DNA from: Hydrogenoanaerobacterium saccharovorans
Lineage (GTDB): Bacteria; Bacillota; Clostridia; Oscillospirales; Ruminococcaceae
DNA: 64,000 nt
Direction of reading: 5' to 3'
NCBI RefSeq assembly: GCF_016901815.1
Contig: NZ_JACSNR010000008.1
Location: 1 to 64,000 of the forward strand
A program made the translations under genes and the position numbers. The stretch's first letter is position 1. Each line of letters begins with the position of its first letter. Below are positions 17,614 through 26,504 of this stretch, piece after piece. The notes beneath the pieces were generated by a model. That model was given only the letters and a program-made list of their open reading frames with translations. It had not been told where the DNA came from and searched no databases.

Positions 17614-18137
17614 ATGACCATCGGACAGACCATTGCCGCCGAACGCCGGAAGCTGGGATTATCCCAGCTCTGTACAGTTCCACCACCTGCCCGCCGCTGT
17701 CGCCGGATTCCGGCCTGATCTTCCAGGACTGCGTTGCCGGCACGCCCTGCACCTTGCACAACTGGAGCAGCACCACCTGCACTGTGCCGAACCAGCCGGA
17801 GCTGGCGGATGTGATGACCCAGGAGGTCCATGCCGCCACCGTGCGGGCGGAACTCTGGCAGGACGGCAAAAAACTGGCGGACTGTCCGCCGGTGCCGGCC
17901 GCGGAGGATCTGCCCCTGCCGGAGGGAGGGGCGACCGCTTACAGCTTCCAGCTGCCGGAGATCGAGGTGACCATGGAAGCGGACAGCTGGATCGGGGTGG
18001 TGTTCATCGCCACCGACAATCTCGGACGCACCAGTACCAACGGGGAGTTCTTCACCCTCCAGGACGATATGCTCATCTTCACCGATGATACCGATCCCAT
18101 CTGGGCGACCATCCGGACCGCTCAGGACAGCGAATAA
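17614..18137 (+). pseudogene. Broken XRE-type regulator start joined to an unrelated C-terminal segment
   Basis: A promoter (TGGACA and TATACT, 18 bases apart, about 17552-17581), a ribosome site (GGGGGA) and an ATG at 17614 lead into MTIGQTIAAERRKLGLSQ, the first helix of an XRE helix-turn-helix domain. After 18 residues this frame runs into different sequence and stops at about 17716. The neighbouring frame from about 17675 to 18137 is open, has normal codon use and encodes roughly 150 residues with a beta-rich look (TYSF..EIEVTMEADSWIGVVFIATDNLGRTSTNGEFF). The simplest reading is that a deletion or frameshift removed most of the regulator; the downstream part may be its original C-terminal domain or another gene. 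Confidence 0.5.
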
Positions 18138-18155
18138 CCAGCCCTTGAACCATAC

Positions 18156-18205
18156 AAAAAACAGCAGGAACCCCCTCTGGTCCGAGCGGTACTCCTGCTG
18201 TTTTA
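18156..18205. terminator. Bidirectional terminator
   Basis: AAAACAGCAGGA pairs with TCCTGCTGTTTT (18193-18204), with A and T runs at both ends. It separates the convergent pseudogene and MscS-like gene. Confidence 0.8.
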
Positions 18206-18213
18206 TTCTGTGT

Positions 18214-19167
18214 CTATGCTTCTGTGGGCGGTTCCGCGGCGGCGGCTTCGCTCTCCCGGACTTCCGCCTGTCCGGGGGCCGCTCCTCCCGAGATGGAGGC
18301 GATCTCCAGTCCCCGCTCGGCAAATTCCCGGAGAATCTCCCGGCGGATGGCCCATTCGCACCCCCATTGGGTGAGGGCTTTCACCTTGGCTGCCGCTGTG
18401 ACCTCATAGCCGTACTGGTCAAAGGCGGTGACACCCCGGAGCTTGGGCGGCTCGATCACATCGGGGTTGCCCGCACAGGCACGCTCTGCCGCCAGACGCA
18501 CTGCCTCCAGCACAGTATCCGCATCCATGGTAAAGGGCACCTTCACCGACACCACTGCCGTATAGCCGCCCCGGGTGTAGTTGATCACCTGGGAGATATT
18601 GCCGTTGGGAATGATGATCTGTTCCCCCTTGAAGGTGCGCAGGTAGGTCACCCGCATGGCAGTGGCCTCCACATAGCCCTCCTGTCCGTCCACCTTGATG
18701 TAATCCCCCACCGAGAACTGGTTCTCGAACATGAGGAAAAAGCCGGTGACCATATCCTTCACCAGGCTCTGGGCGCCGAAACCGATGGCAACGCTTCCGA
18801 TTCCGGCGGTGACAATGAGGTTATTGACCAGATCCCCGACCCCCAGTTCCACCAGTGCCATCACCAGCGCCACGGAATAGATCAGGTACCGGGAAAAGGA
18901 ACGGGTGAGGGTCATGACGGTATCGGTGCGTTTTCCGCCCGACTCGGTGCGGTGGTACCGGGCGGAATTCATCACATGGCGGGTCATCCGGGACACCACC
19001 GCCAGTGTGAACCGTGCCGCCAGGAAGATCGCCGCCACCTTGATCAGCGCCCACAGGGCATCCGCCAGGAATACGCCCGAGTTCTCCAGTGCGGTCTGGA
19101 AATGCCCGGTGAACTGTTCCCAGAAGGTGCCCGGGGATTCCGGCATGGCAGTCAGCAGGATATGCAT
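18214..19167 (-). CDS. Small-conductance mechanosensitive channel, MscS family
   Basis: This 317-residue protein has three predicted membrane segments up to about residue 160, with the pore-lining helix pattern GVGDLVNNLIVTAGIGSVAIGFGAQSLVKD, and the MscS beta domain motifs FSVGDYIKVDGQEGYVEA and TFKGEQIIIPNGNISQVINYTRG. It opens under membrane tension to protect against hypo-osmotic shock. The ATG at 19167 follows GGAGG by 8 bases. The last 30 residues are an Ala/Glu-rich tail outside the conserved domain. Confidence 0.93.
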   Translation of the reverse strand: MHILLTAMPESPGTFWEQFTGHFQTALENSGVFLADALWALIKVAAIFLAARFTLAVVSRMTRHVMNSARYHRTESGGKRTDTVMTLTRSFSRYLIYSVALVMALVELGVGDLVNNLIVTAGIGSVAIGFGAQSLVKDMVTGFFLMFENQFSVGDYIKVDGQEGYVEATAMRVTYLRTFKGEQIIIPNGNISQVINYTRGGYTAVVSVKVPFTMDADTVLEAVRLAAERACAGNPDVIEPPKLRGVTAFDQYGYEVTAAAKVKALTQWGCEWAIRREILREFAERGLEIASISGGAAPGQAEVRESEAAAAEPPTEA

Positions 19168-19297
19168 GGAAAAAACCTCCTTTTTTCCCGTTCTGAACAG
19201 GGTTTCTGAGGCTATTCTATCAGATTTGCCCGCCCCGGAAAAGGCTTTCGGCAAAAAAACAGCCGCTTCCCCAGGGGAAAACGGCTGTGTGTCCGGG

Positions 19298-19939
19298 TCA
19301 GTCCACAAAGGAGTGGCTCATGATATAGAATTCCTCCTGGCTGGGCTGCCAATGTTTCTCCATCGGCGGCAGGGTGCTGTCATAGGCCAGAGCGTCCTCC
19401 TCGGAAACCGCCATCACCGGACTGTCCCGGTAGGTCCAGTCCCGGCCCTCCAGCACCCCGGGCACCAGCTCCTTCACCAGCATGGCAGAGGGGTATTTGC
19501 CGCCCTCCACGCTCACCCGGTGCTTTTTGCAGCAGACAAATCCCCGGGCCACATAGTTTGCCGGACTGCCGAAGATCACCACAGTGTCATAGCCCAGCGC
19601 CCGGGCTGCCTCAAAGGAGTGCTCCATCAGCGCCTTGCCATAGCCCTGGCGCTGATGTTCCGGCGCCACGCACACCGGCCCGAAGGTGAGCACCGGCTTC
19701 TCATTCCCGGCGGCGTCGGTGAGCCAGGCACGGGTATACATAATATTGCCGATGATCTCCCCATCCAGCTCGGCTACAAAGTCCAGCTCGGGGATAAAGT
19801 CCTCATGTCCCCGCATGATATGCACCAGATAGTGCTCCATGCAGCCGGGAATATACTGGTTATAAAATGCCCGCCGGGTCAGGGTTTCCACTGCCTCCCA
19901 GTCCCCGGGGCGTTCATTGCGAATGGTGAACACCTTCAT
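19298..19939 (-). CDS. GNAT family N-acetyltransferase
   Basis: This 213-residue protein has the acetyl-CoA-binding motif VAPEHQRQGYGKALMEHSFE near residue 92 and the following GYDTVVIFGSPANYVARGF typical of the YhbS-like GNAT group. The acceptor substrate is unknown. It is translationally coupled to the upstream gene by a 4-base ATGA overlap. Confidence 0.88.
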   Translation of the reverse strand: MKVFTIRNERPGDWEAVETLTRRAFYNQYIPGCMEHYLVHIMRGHEDFIPELDFVAELDGEIIGNIMYTRAWLTDAAGNEKPVLTFGPVCVAPEHQRQGYGKALMEHSFEAARALGYDTVVIFGSPANYVARGFVCCKKHRVSVEGGKYPSAMLVKELVPGVLEGRDWTYRDSPVMAVSEEDALAYDSTLPPMEKHWQPSQEEFYIMSHSFVD

Positions 19940-20352
19940 TCCTCCGTTTCATAGATGAGATCGCCGGTGTAGTAGACTGCCATGCAGAATTCAGTCAGTT
20001 TTTCCCGGTCCGGCAGGGAGAGATATCCCTCGTACCGCACCTGGTTGAATCCATAGAGCTCGTCTGTGACCTCAAAGGAGAACTCCGGGTGCTTCCGGGA
20101 AAACTTCTCCCAGGTCTGTTTTTTCCCGGAAAAGCTCCCGTATTCCCCATTGGGACTGAGCCGCCACACTTCGCAGGATTCCACCCCGGTGAGCGTGACC
20201 CGTCCGTCCACCTGCACACAGGGCTCGGCAATGTGGATCAGTCCCGTTTCAAACTGAAGGGTCAGCTGTCCGTCTGAAAGTGTAATGTCGCTCACCCGCA
20301 TATCATGCAGGCTGTAAGGCACCGGATGGCCCGGTTTGCAGACTGTACGCAT
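19936..20352 (-). CDS. Conserved-looking protein of unknown function
   Basis: This 138-residue soluble protein is rich in beta-strand-like stretches and has no recognised motif. The ATG at 20352 has GGGAGG 8 bases upstream, which decides against a longer in-frame start. Its stop overlaps the start of the GNAT acetyltransferase, so the two are likely to be made together; a functional link is only suggested by the coupling. Confidence 0.65.
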   Translation of the reverse strand: MRTVCKPGHPVPYSLHDMRVSDITLSDGQLTLQFETGLIHIAEPCVQVDGRVTLTGVESCEVWRLSPNGEYGSFSGKKQTWEKFSRKHPEFSFEVTDELYGFNQVRYEGYLSLPDREKLTEFCMAVYYTGDLIYETEE

Positions 20353-20410
20353 ACCAATATCCTCCCAAATCACAAAGGGGCCTTCCCCATAGGAAAGCCC
20401 CTCTGCAGCA

Positions 20411-20965
20411 TCAGCCCTGACGGGGCATGCAGATAATGCGGTCCACCTTGCTGTCCAGGAACTCGGCGGTGGGCGCCGGACGGATCACCACAGCGGTATC
20501 GGCGCCATGACCGGTACCGGCAACGGCAACGATGGGCTCATGCAGCTCCACCAGACCGGCATCGGCTGCCATCATGGAGATTTCCACGCACACCTTTACG
20601 CCGCGTCCGATGATGCGCAGCGCATGGGCAGCCACCTCCACCGGGCCAAACCCGCCCAGCTTGGAGGAAAGTCCCCGCTCCGCGCCGCTCAGCGCATGGG
20701 ATGCCACATAGACGGTCACACCCATGGCCTCCAGGTCCTGACGCATCTCGTCGGACATCTGCGGCTCATGCTTGCCGAATACGCCCCGGGCATAGCCCAC
20801 ATCAATGATCTGGATGCCCTCATGCTCCAGTTCCGCCAGCTTTTTGGCGGTGGCGCCAGTGGACGATGCCACAACGATCTTGTGAATGCCCTCTTCCCGG
20901 GCGGCTTCGATTGCCAGCTTCAGTGCGGCCTCTGTGTTATGAGGGCCCTGTTTCTCAAATGTCAT
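20411..20965 (-). CDS. Pyruvate-kinase C-terminal-domain-like protein (copy 1)
   Basis: This 184-residue protein resembles the stand-alone alpha/beta domain that forms the C-terminus of pyruvate kinase: NTEAALKLAIEAAREEGIHKIVVASSTGATAKKLAELE. Proteins of this type occur alone in clostridia and archaea; the function is not established. AGGAGG lies upstream of the ATG at 20965. It is about three-quarters identical to the next gene, and both have a TGATACAAT -10 element about 50 bases before the start, so the duplication included the promoter. Confidence 0.8.
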   Translation of the reverse strand: MTFEKQGPHNTEAALKLAIEAAREEGIHKIVVASSTGATAKKLAELEHEGIQIIDVGYARGVFGKHEPQMSDEMRQDLEAMGVTVYVASHALSGAERGLSSKLGGFGPVEVAAHALRIIGRGVKVCVEISMMAADAGLVELHEPIVAVAGTGHGADTAVVIRPAPTAEFLDSKVDRIICMPRQG

Positions 20966-21058
20966 TGCTGCTTCCTCCTGTCTTGGGTTAGTTTTGTTTA
21001 ACACTGTTTTTATTGTATCATGCTCCCGCCGGTTCTGCAACGGCCCCAAGCCAAAAAA

Positions 21059-21613
21059 TCAGTTCTTCCGGGGCATGCAGATGATCCGGTCCACCTTGCT
21101 GTCCAGAAATTCCGCCGTGGGCGCCGGACGGATCACCACTGCGGTGTCCGAGCCATAGCCGGTTCCTCCGATGGCGACGATGGGCTCATGCAGTTCCACC
21201 AGACCGGCATCGGCTGCCATCATCGAGATCTCCACGCACACCTTCATGCCCTGTCCGAGAATGCGCAGCGCATGGGCAGCCACCTCCACCGGGCCAAACC
21301 CGCCCAGTCTGGACGAAAGTCCCCGCTCGGCGCCGCTCAGGGCATGGGCGGCTGTACAGATCGTCACACCCCGGGCTTCCAGCTCCTGCCGCATAGCCCC
21401 GGAGAGATTGCCGTCCGGGCGTCCGGTCTTGCCCCGGGCCCGTGCCACACAGATCAGCAGGATGCCCTCATGCTCCAGCTCTGCCAGCTTCAGGGCGGTC
21501 TCCCCGGAGTAGGACGCCACTACGATCTTGTGGATTCCCTCCTCCCGGGCGGCTTCCATCGCCAGCTTCAGGGCGGCTTCGGTGTTCTGGGGTCCCTGTC
21601 TGTCAAATGTCAT
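21059..21613 (-). CDS. Pyruvate-kinase C-terminal-domain-like protein (copy 2)
   Basis: This 184-residue paralogue of the preceding gene has the same length and ends (MTFDRQGPQNTEAALKLAME and KVDRIICMPR). Differences cluster around residues 55-85, where copy 1 has YARGVFGKHEPQMSDEM and this copy has RARGKTGRPDGNLSGAM. The conserved core and the divergent patch suggest one scaffold with two ligands, which is inference. The -10 TGATACAAT lies at 21708-21700. Confidence 0.8.
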   Translation of the reverse strand: MTFDRQGPQNTEAALKLAMEAAREEGIHKIVVASYSGETALKLAELEHEGILLICVARARGKTGRPDGNLSGAMRQELEARGVTICTAAHALSGAERGLSSRLGGFGPVEVAAHALRILGQGMKVCVEISMMAADAGLVELHEPIVAIGGTGYGSDTAVVIRPAPTAEFLDSKVDRIICMPRKN

Positions 21614-21824
21614 GGTGCTTCCTCCTGTTTCCAAAGTCGGCATAACCGGCCCATGGGAGCGAAATCCCGCCCCCAAAGGCACAATCGCTGTCCACGGCTA
21701 TTGTATCATGCCGCCGGGAGATTCTGCAATGCTCCTGCCCGAAACCCTCTTTCCCCGGCTGGCAATGTGTGATAAGATGAGAGAAAACAGACACCCAATT
21801 CAAGTGAGAGGAAGTAAAGCGATT

Positions 21825-22100
21825 ATGATGTGCGGTAAGAATCCCGAAGAACACTGGCTCTCCTGCCAGCTGACCTTCTGCCCCCTGGGCAGCGAAACTT
21901 TCCTGGACGAGATCGAGGAGGCCCTGGAGATCATACGGCAGTCGGGGCTGGAATATGAGATCGGCAGTATGTCCACCATCGTCAAGGGGCCGGGCAGTGA
22001 GGTGCTCGCCCTGCTGGAACGCATTGCAGTCACCATGGACGAGCGGGGCTGCCGGTTCTCGATGCCGGCTACCCTGTCGAACCTCTGCGGCCTGCAGTAA
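21825..22100 (+). CDS. Thiamine-binding protein, YkoF/MTH1187 (UPF0045) family
   Basis: This 91-residue ferredoxin-like protein has the family pattern LSCQLTFCPLGSETFLDEIEEALEIIRQSGLEYEIGSMSTIVKG. Members bind thiamine or its pyrimidine moiety in the cytoplasm. The double ATG at 21825/21828 follows AGAGGAAG; a longer in-frame start at 21777 overlaps the likely promoter. It stands alone before a strong terminator. Confidence 0.8.
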   Translation: MMCGKNPEEHWLSCQLTFCPLGSETFLDEIEEALEIIRQSGLEYEIGSMSTIVKGPGSEVLALLERIAVTMDERGCRFSMPATLSNLCGLQ

Positions 22101-22109
22101 CCCCAAAAT

Positions 22110-22146
22110 AAAAAAGCTCCGGAGCGGTCTGCTCCGGAGCTTTTTT
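22110..22146. terminator. Bidirectional terminator
   Basis: AAAAAGCTCCGGAGC pairs perfectly with GCTCCGGAGCTTTTT. It separates the thiamine-binding gene from the convergent M20 peptidase gene. Confidence 0.92.
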
Positions 22147-22161
22147 CATCTCAGTGCCGTC

Positions 22162-23325
22162 TTATTTGAGGAAATCGGCGGTATAGGTGGCAAAGAACTC
22201 CACTACCTTCTTAAAGGCAGTTTCGTCCAGGTCAAAGTTGGGGTTGTGGTGGTTGCCCGAGGCGCCCGGACGGGTGCAGAAGGCACCGGTATCACAGTAG
22301 AAGCCCGGGAAGGCAGCCAGGAACTCGGCGAAGTTGTCCGAGCCGGCTGTGGGGTCCCGGGGCTCTGCCAGGGTCAGGCCCACCTGCTGGGCGATCTCCC
22401 GGCCCCGTGCGGCACAGGCCGGATCGTTGATGACCGGCAGCGGGGACATCACCTGGGAGGTGACCATCGCTTCGGTGCCATAGGCACGGGCGGTATTCTC
22501 CGCCACTTCCTTGATCTTGGCAAAGATCTTATCGCCGTCGCCATACTTGAAGAAGCGGATATTGCCGGCGATGAAGGCGGTTTCGGGAATGATGTTGTTC
22601 TTGTTGCCGGCTGTGATCTGGCAGGGGCTGACCACACAGGTATCGAAGGGGTTATGGTACTGGGCCGGGATCATGGCGATCTTCAGCACAATGTCACAGG
22701 CGGGCTTGACCGGGTCCACAGCACGGTCGGGACGGGAGCCGTGACCGCCCACGCCCTTGACGGTGATCTCAAAGCCCAGAGCGCCTGCCATCATGGGGCC
22801 GTCGGGCAGGTTGATGACGCCTGCGGGATCGCCGCCCGCCAGATGGGTGCCGATGGCCTGATCCACGCCGCCGATGCTCCCCAGGTAGGCAACGATCTCA
22901 TCCGCGCCCGCGCCGATCTCCTCCGCCACCTGGAAGCAGAGGTAGACAGTGCCGCAGAGCTGATCCCGGATCTCACTGAGCACATGGGCAGTACCCAACA
23001 GCATGGCAGCATGACCGTCGTGTCCGCAGGCGTGCATGACGCCCTCCACCTTGCTCTTGTAGGGGACCTCGTTGGCCTCTGCCACCGGCAGGGCATCGAT
23101 GTCCGCACGGATGGCGATCTTCTTGCCGGGCTTGCCGCCCTCCAGGGTGCCGATCACATTGTTGTGGCCCACGGTGATGTTGGGAATGCCCAGCTTGTCC
23201 AGCTCCTCCCGGATGCGGCGGACAGTGCGTTCCTCATGGTGCGAAAGTTCCGGGTTCTCATGGAACTCCCGGCGCATATCGATCACATACTGCTCATACT
23301 TGGCAGCCAGTTCTGCTATGGTCAT
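22162..23325 (-). CDS. M20 family metallo-amidohydrolase (N-acyl amino acid or hippurate hydrolase type)
   Basis: This 387-residue enzyme has the M20D order: FHENPELSHHEERTVRRI near residue 20, the metal-binding HACGHDGHAAMLLGTA near 100, the catalytic AEEIGAGADEIV near 130, and the dimerisation domain KGVGGHGSRPDRAVDPV near 180. The His before the C-terminus (GNHHNPNFDL) completes the site. Such enzymes hydrolyse N-acylated amino acids; the exact substrate is not evident. The ATG at 23325 follows GGAGG. A promoter TTGACT/TATGAT with 17-base spacing lies at 23400-23372. Confidence 0.9.
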   Translation of the reverse strand: MTIAELAAKYEQYVIDMRREFHENPELSHHEERTVRRIREELDKLGIPNITVGHNNVIGTLEGGKPGKKIAIRADIDALPVAEANEVPYKSKVEGVMHACGHDGHAAMLLGTAHVLSEIRDQLCGTVYLCFQVAEEIGAGADEIVAYLGSIGGVDQAIGTHLAGGDPAGVINLPDGPMMAGALGFEITVKGVGGHGSRPDRAVDPVKPACDIVLKIAMIPAQYHNPFDTCVVSPCQITAGNKNNIIPETAFIAGNIRFFKYGDGDKIFAKIKEVAENTARAYGTEAMVTSQVMSPLPVINDPACAARGREIAQQVGLTLAEPRDPTAGSDNFAEFLAAFPGFYCDTGAFCTRPGASGNHHNPNFDLDETAFKKVVEFFATYTADFLK

Positions 23326-23640
23326 GGTTTTCTCTCCTCCTGCGGTCTGTTTTCTGTGGGATCTCAGACCTATCATACCGCTTTGCATCGGTAAAGTCAA
23401 TGCCTGTTTCTGACAGCTTGTTTCTAAACACTTGCTTATATGCAAAACTGGCTCTTTACGCCGATTTTACATGGATTTTCCCAGCCGGATGCAGGAGCAG
23501 GAGCGGTATAAATGCATTTTTTCCTGCAAAATCGCAAATCTCTGATGGAAGCCTTGTATAAAAGCGCCAAACAGGTGACAAATTTGTCAAAATCCTTGGT
23601 AAATGATTAGAATAAACAGTCATTTAGTGAATTCATATAG
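23326..23640. other. Intergenic region between divergent M20 and ppdK genes
   Basis: Holds the M20 promoter on the minus strand (TTGACT 23400-23395, TATGAT 23377-23372). The remaining 240 bases are A+T-rich and show no gene. Several -10-like stretches (for example near 23608) could belong to an additional ppdK promoter, but none has a good -35. Confidence 0.45.
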
Positions 23641-23652
23641 TAAAACGAAAAT

Positions 23653-23793
23653 CCAACTGGTATAATATAGTTGATTGAACATTTGACAAAGCATGCTGCC
23701 GGAATCCGACAGCATGCGCACACAACCCGAACAAAAGAAGGATACCACTTTTCCGGTGGTATTCGGTATTTCATGAAGGAGAGGTCAAACATC
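23653..23793 (+). promoter_or_regulatory. ppdK promoter and structured 5' leader
   Basis: An extended -10 TGGTATAAT ends at 23666. The roughly 120-base leader contains two hairpins. The first (GCATGCTG-c-CGGA-a-TCCG-a-CAGCATGC, 23691-23717) is very stable. The second (ATACCAC / GTGGTAT, 23742-23762) ends 13 bases before the ribosome site AAGGAGAGG at 23776. Neither has a U-tract, so they are more likely to affect stability or translation than termination. Confidence 0.6.
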
Positions 23794-26427
23794 GTGAGTA
23801 AGAAGTATGTTTATCTGTTTTCAGAGGGCAATGGCTCGATGCGGGAACTGCTCGGCGGCAAGGGCGCCAATCTGGCGGAAATGACCAGCCTGGGCATGCC
23901 CGTTCCCCACGGCTTCACCGTGACCACCGAAGCCTGCACCCGGTATTATGAAGACGGCAAGACCATCGCCCCCGAGATCGAAGCGGAGATCTTCGAATTT
24001 GTTTCCAAGCTGGAAGCACTTGCGGGCAAGAAACTCGGCGATAAGGAAAATCCGCTTCTGGTTTCGGTCCGTTCCGGCGCCAGAGCCTCGATGCCCGGCA
24101 TGATGGACACTATCCTCAACCTGGGCCTCAACGATGAAGTGGTGGAAGGCATTGCCAAGCTCACCCAGAACCCCCGGTTTGCCTATGATACATACCGCAG
24201 ATTTATTCAGATGTTTGCCGATGTCGTGGCAGAAGTTCCCAAGGAATACTTCGAGCGTGCCATCGACCTGATGAAGCAGAAGAAGGGCGTCAAGCAGGAT
24301 ACCGAGCTGGACGCTGATGATATGAAGCAGCTGGTAGAGCAGTTCAAGGCGCTCTACAAGGGCCACATCGGTCGTGACTTCCCCACCGAGCCCAAGGTAC
24401 AGCTCATGGAGAGCGTCAAGGCAGTATTCCGCTCCTGGGATAACCCCCGTGCCATCTACTACCGCCGTCAGAACGGCATTCCCTCGTCCTGGGGTACTGC
24501 TGTTACCGTGCAGATGATGGTATTCGGCAATATGGGCAACGACTGCGGTACCGGTGTTGCCTTCACCCGCAACCCCGCCACCGGCGAGAAGAAGTTCTTC
24601 GGCGAGTTCCTGGTCAATGCCCAGGGCGAAGATGTTGTAGCCGGTATCCGTACTCCCCAGAGCATTGATGAGCTCAAGCAGCTCATGCCTGAGGTTTACG
24701 ATCAGTTCCTGGAGATTGCCACCCGTCTGGAGCGGCACTACAAGGATATGCAGGATATGGAGTTCACCATTGAGCGCGGCAAGCTGTTCATGCTCCAGAC
24801 CCGCAATGGTAAGCGCACTGCCCAGGCCGCTATGAAGATCGCCTGCGATCTGGTAGACGAAGGCCTTATTACTGAGGAACAGGCTGTCCTGCTGGTTGAC
24901 CCCTCTCAGCTGGATGCCTTCCTCCACGATCAGTTCAATCCCGCCGAGCTCAAGCGTGCCAAGATCCTGGCTACTGCTCTGCCGGCTTCTCCCGGTGCTG
25001 CCTGCGGTCAGGTAGTCTTTGACGCCGAAACTGCCAAGGAATGGGTAGCGGAAGGCAAGAAGGTAATCCTGGTGCGCCTGGAAACCTCTCCTGAGGACAT
25101 CGAAGGCATGCACATCTCCGAAGGTATCCTCACCGTCCGCGGCGGTATGACCAGCCATGCGGCGGTTGTAGCCCGCGGCATGGGTATCTGCTGCATCTCC
25201 TCCTGCGGTGACATCACCATCCGGGAAGGCGAGCACTGCTTCGAGGTGGACGGCCTCATCGTCAACGAGGGCGATTACATCTCTCTGGATGGCTCCACCG
25301 GTCGTGTTTACCTGGGCAAAATCTCCACTGTGGGCGCTGGTCTCAGCGGTGATTACAGCCGTCTGATGGGCTGGGCCGACAAGTTCCGCAAGCTGCAGGT
25401 CCGTGCCAATGCTGAAACCCCTGCCGATGCCGCTCAGGCTTACAAGTTCGGCGCGGAGGGCATCGGTCTGGTGCGTACCGAGCACATGTTCTTCGATGAG
25501 CAGAAGATCAAGGCTGTCCGGGAGATGATCCTTGCCAAGACCCAGACCCAGCGCCAGAAGGCTGTGGATAAGATGCATGTGATGCAGCGTGAGGACTTCA
25601 TCAAGGTATTCGAGGCCATGCAGGGCCAGCCTGTGACCATCCGTCTCATCGACCCGCCGCTGCATGAGTTCCTGCCCAAGGAGGGCGAGAACCTGGAAGC
25701 TCTGGCTGCAGAGCTGGAGACCACTCCCGCTGCTCTGGAAAAGGCCATTGTAGAGCTGCATGAGGTCAACCCGATGATGGGTCACCGTGGCTGCCGTCTG
25801 GCTGTTTCCTATCCGGAGATCGCCAAGATGCAGACCGAGGCCATTATCGAGGCTGCCATCACTGTAACTGAGGCTCATAAGGACTGGCGGTTTGTACCTG
25901 AGATCATGGTTCCGCTCATCACCGACCTCAAGGAGCTCAAGTATATCAAGGGCATCATCGTAGCTGCTGCCGAGGCTGTTCTCAAGGCTCACGACAGCGA
26001 CCTGAAGTACATGATCGGCACCATGGTGGAAACTCCCCGTGCCGCTCTGCTGGCTGATGAGATCGCCACCGAGGCTGACTTCTACTCCTTCGGTACCAAC
26101 GACCTGACCCAGATGACCTTCGGCCTGAGCCGTGACGATGCTGCTTCCTACCTGGGCAGCTACTATGACAAGAAGATCTTTGACTTCGATCCCTTTGCTA
26201 CCCTGGATCTCCGGGGCGTAGGCCAGCTCATTGAGCGTGCCACTGAACTGGGCCGCTCGGTGAAGCCGAACCTCAAGCTGGGCATCTGTGGTGAGCATGG
26301 CGGCGATCCCGCTTCGGTAGAGTTCTGCCACAAGGTTGGACTCAACTATGTATCCTGCTCGCCCTACCGTGTGCCGATTGCCCGTCTGGCTGCGGCACAG
26401 GCTGCCATCAAGTTCCCCCGGGACTAA
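23794..26427 (+). CDS. ppdK: Pyruvate, phosphate dikinase
   Basis: This 877-residue enzyme interconverts pyruvate, ATP and phosphate with phosphoenolpyruvate, AMP and pyrophosphate. It has the N-terminal ATP-grasp part (YVYLFSEGNGSMRELLGGKGANLAEM), the swivelling phosphohistidine domain with GGMTSHAAVVARGMG near residue 455, and the C-terminal PEP/pyruvate barrel with GTNDLTQMTFGLSRDDA and GICGEHGGDP. GTG at 23794 was chosen because AAGGAGAGG precedes it by 9 bases and the protein then starts like other family members; an ATG at 23773 lies before the ribosome site. With nifJ it fits a PPi-using anaerobic glycolysis. Confidence 0.97.
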   Translation: MSKKYVYLFSEGNGSMRELLGGKGANLAEMTSLGMPVPHGFTVTTEACTRYYEDGKTIAPEIEAEIFEFVSKLEALAGKKLGDKENPLLVSVRSGARASMPGMMDTILNLGLNDEVVEGIAKLTQNPRFAYDTYRRFIQMFADVVAEVPKEYFERAIDLMKQKKGVKQDTELDADDMKQLVEQFKALYKGHIGRDFPTEPKVQLMESVKAVFRSWDNPRAIYYRRQNGIPSSWGTAVTVQMMVFGNMGNDCGTGVAFTRNPATGEKKFFGEFLVNAQGEDVVAGIRTPQSIDELKQLMPEVYDQFLEIATRLERHYKDMQDMEFTIERGKLFMLQTRNGKRTAQAAMKIACDLVDEGLITEEQAVLLVDPSQLDAFLHDQFNPAELKRAKILATALPASPGAACGQVVFDAETAKEWVAEGKKVILVRLETSPEDIEGMHISEGILTVRGGMTSHAAVVARGMGICCISSCGDITIREGEHCFEVDGLIVNEGDYISLDGSTGRVYLGKISTVGAGLSGDYSRLMGWADKFRKLQVRANAETPADAAQAYKFGAEGIGLVRTEHMFFDEQKIKAVREMILAKTQTQRQKAVDKMHVMQREDFIKVFEAMQGQPVTIRLIDPPLHEFLPKEGENLEALAAELETTPAALEKAIVELHEVNPMMGHRGCRLAVSYPEIAKMQTEAIIEAAITVTEAHKDWRFVPEIMVPLITDLKELKYIKGIIVAAAEAVLKAHDSDLKYMIGTMVETPRAALLADEIATEADFYSFGTNDLTQMTFGLSRDDAASYLGSYYDKKIFDFDPFATLDLRGVGQLIERATELGRSVKPNLKLGICGEHGGDPASVEFCHKVGLNYVSCSPYRVPIARLAAAQAAIKFPRD

Positions 26428-26451
26428 GGCATCTCCCCGATAAGGCATAAT

Positions 26452-26485
26452 AAAAATCCCCGTGCAGTACGCACGGGGATTTTTT
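26452..26485. terminator. Bidirectional terminator
   Basis: AAAAATCCCCGTGC pairs with GCACGGGGATTTTT. It separates ppdK from the convergent transporter gene. Confidence 0.92.
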
Positions 26486-26504
26486 GCGTTCCGGAAAAAC
26501 CCGG

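Noticed and set aside
23821-26448. 875-codon open frame opposite ppdK
   Set aside because: Same reason: a shadow of a highly biased gene, with no start signals and no domain pattern.
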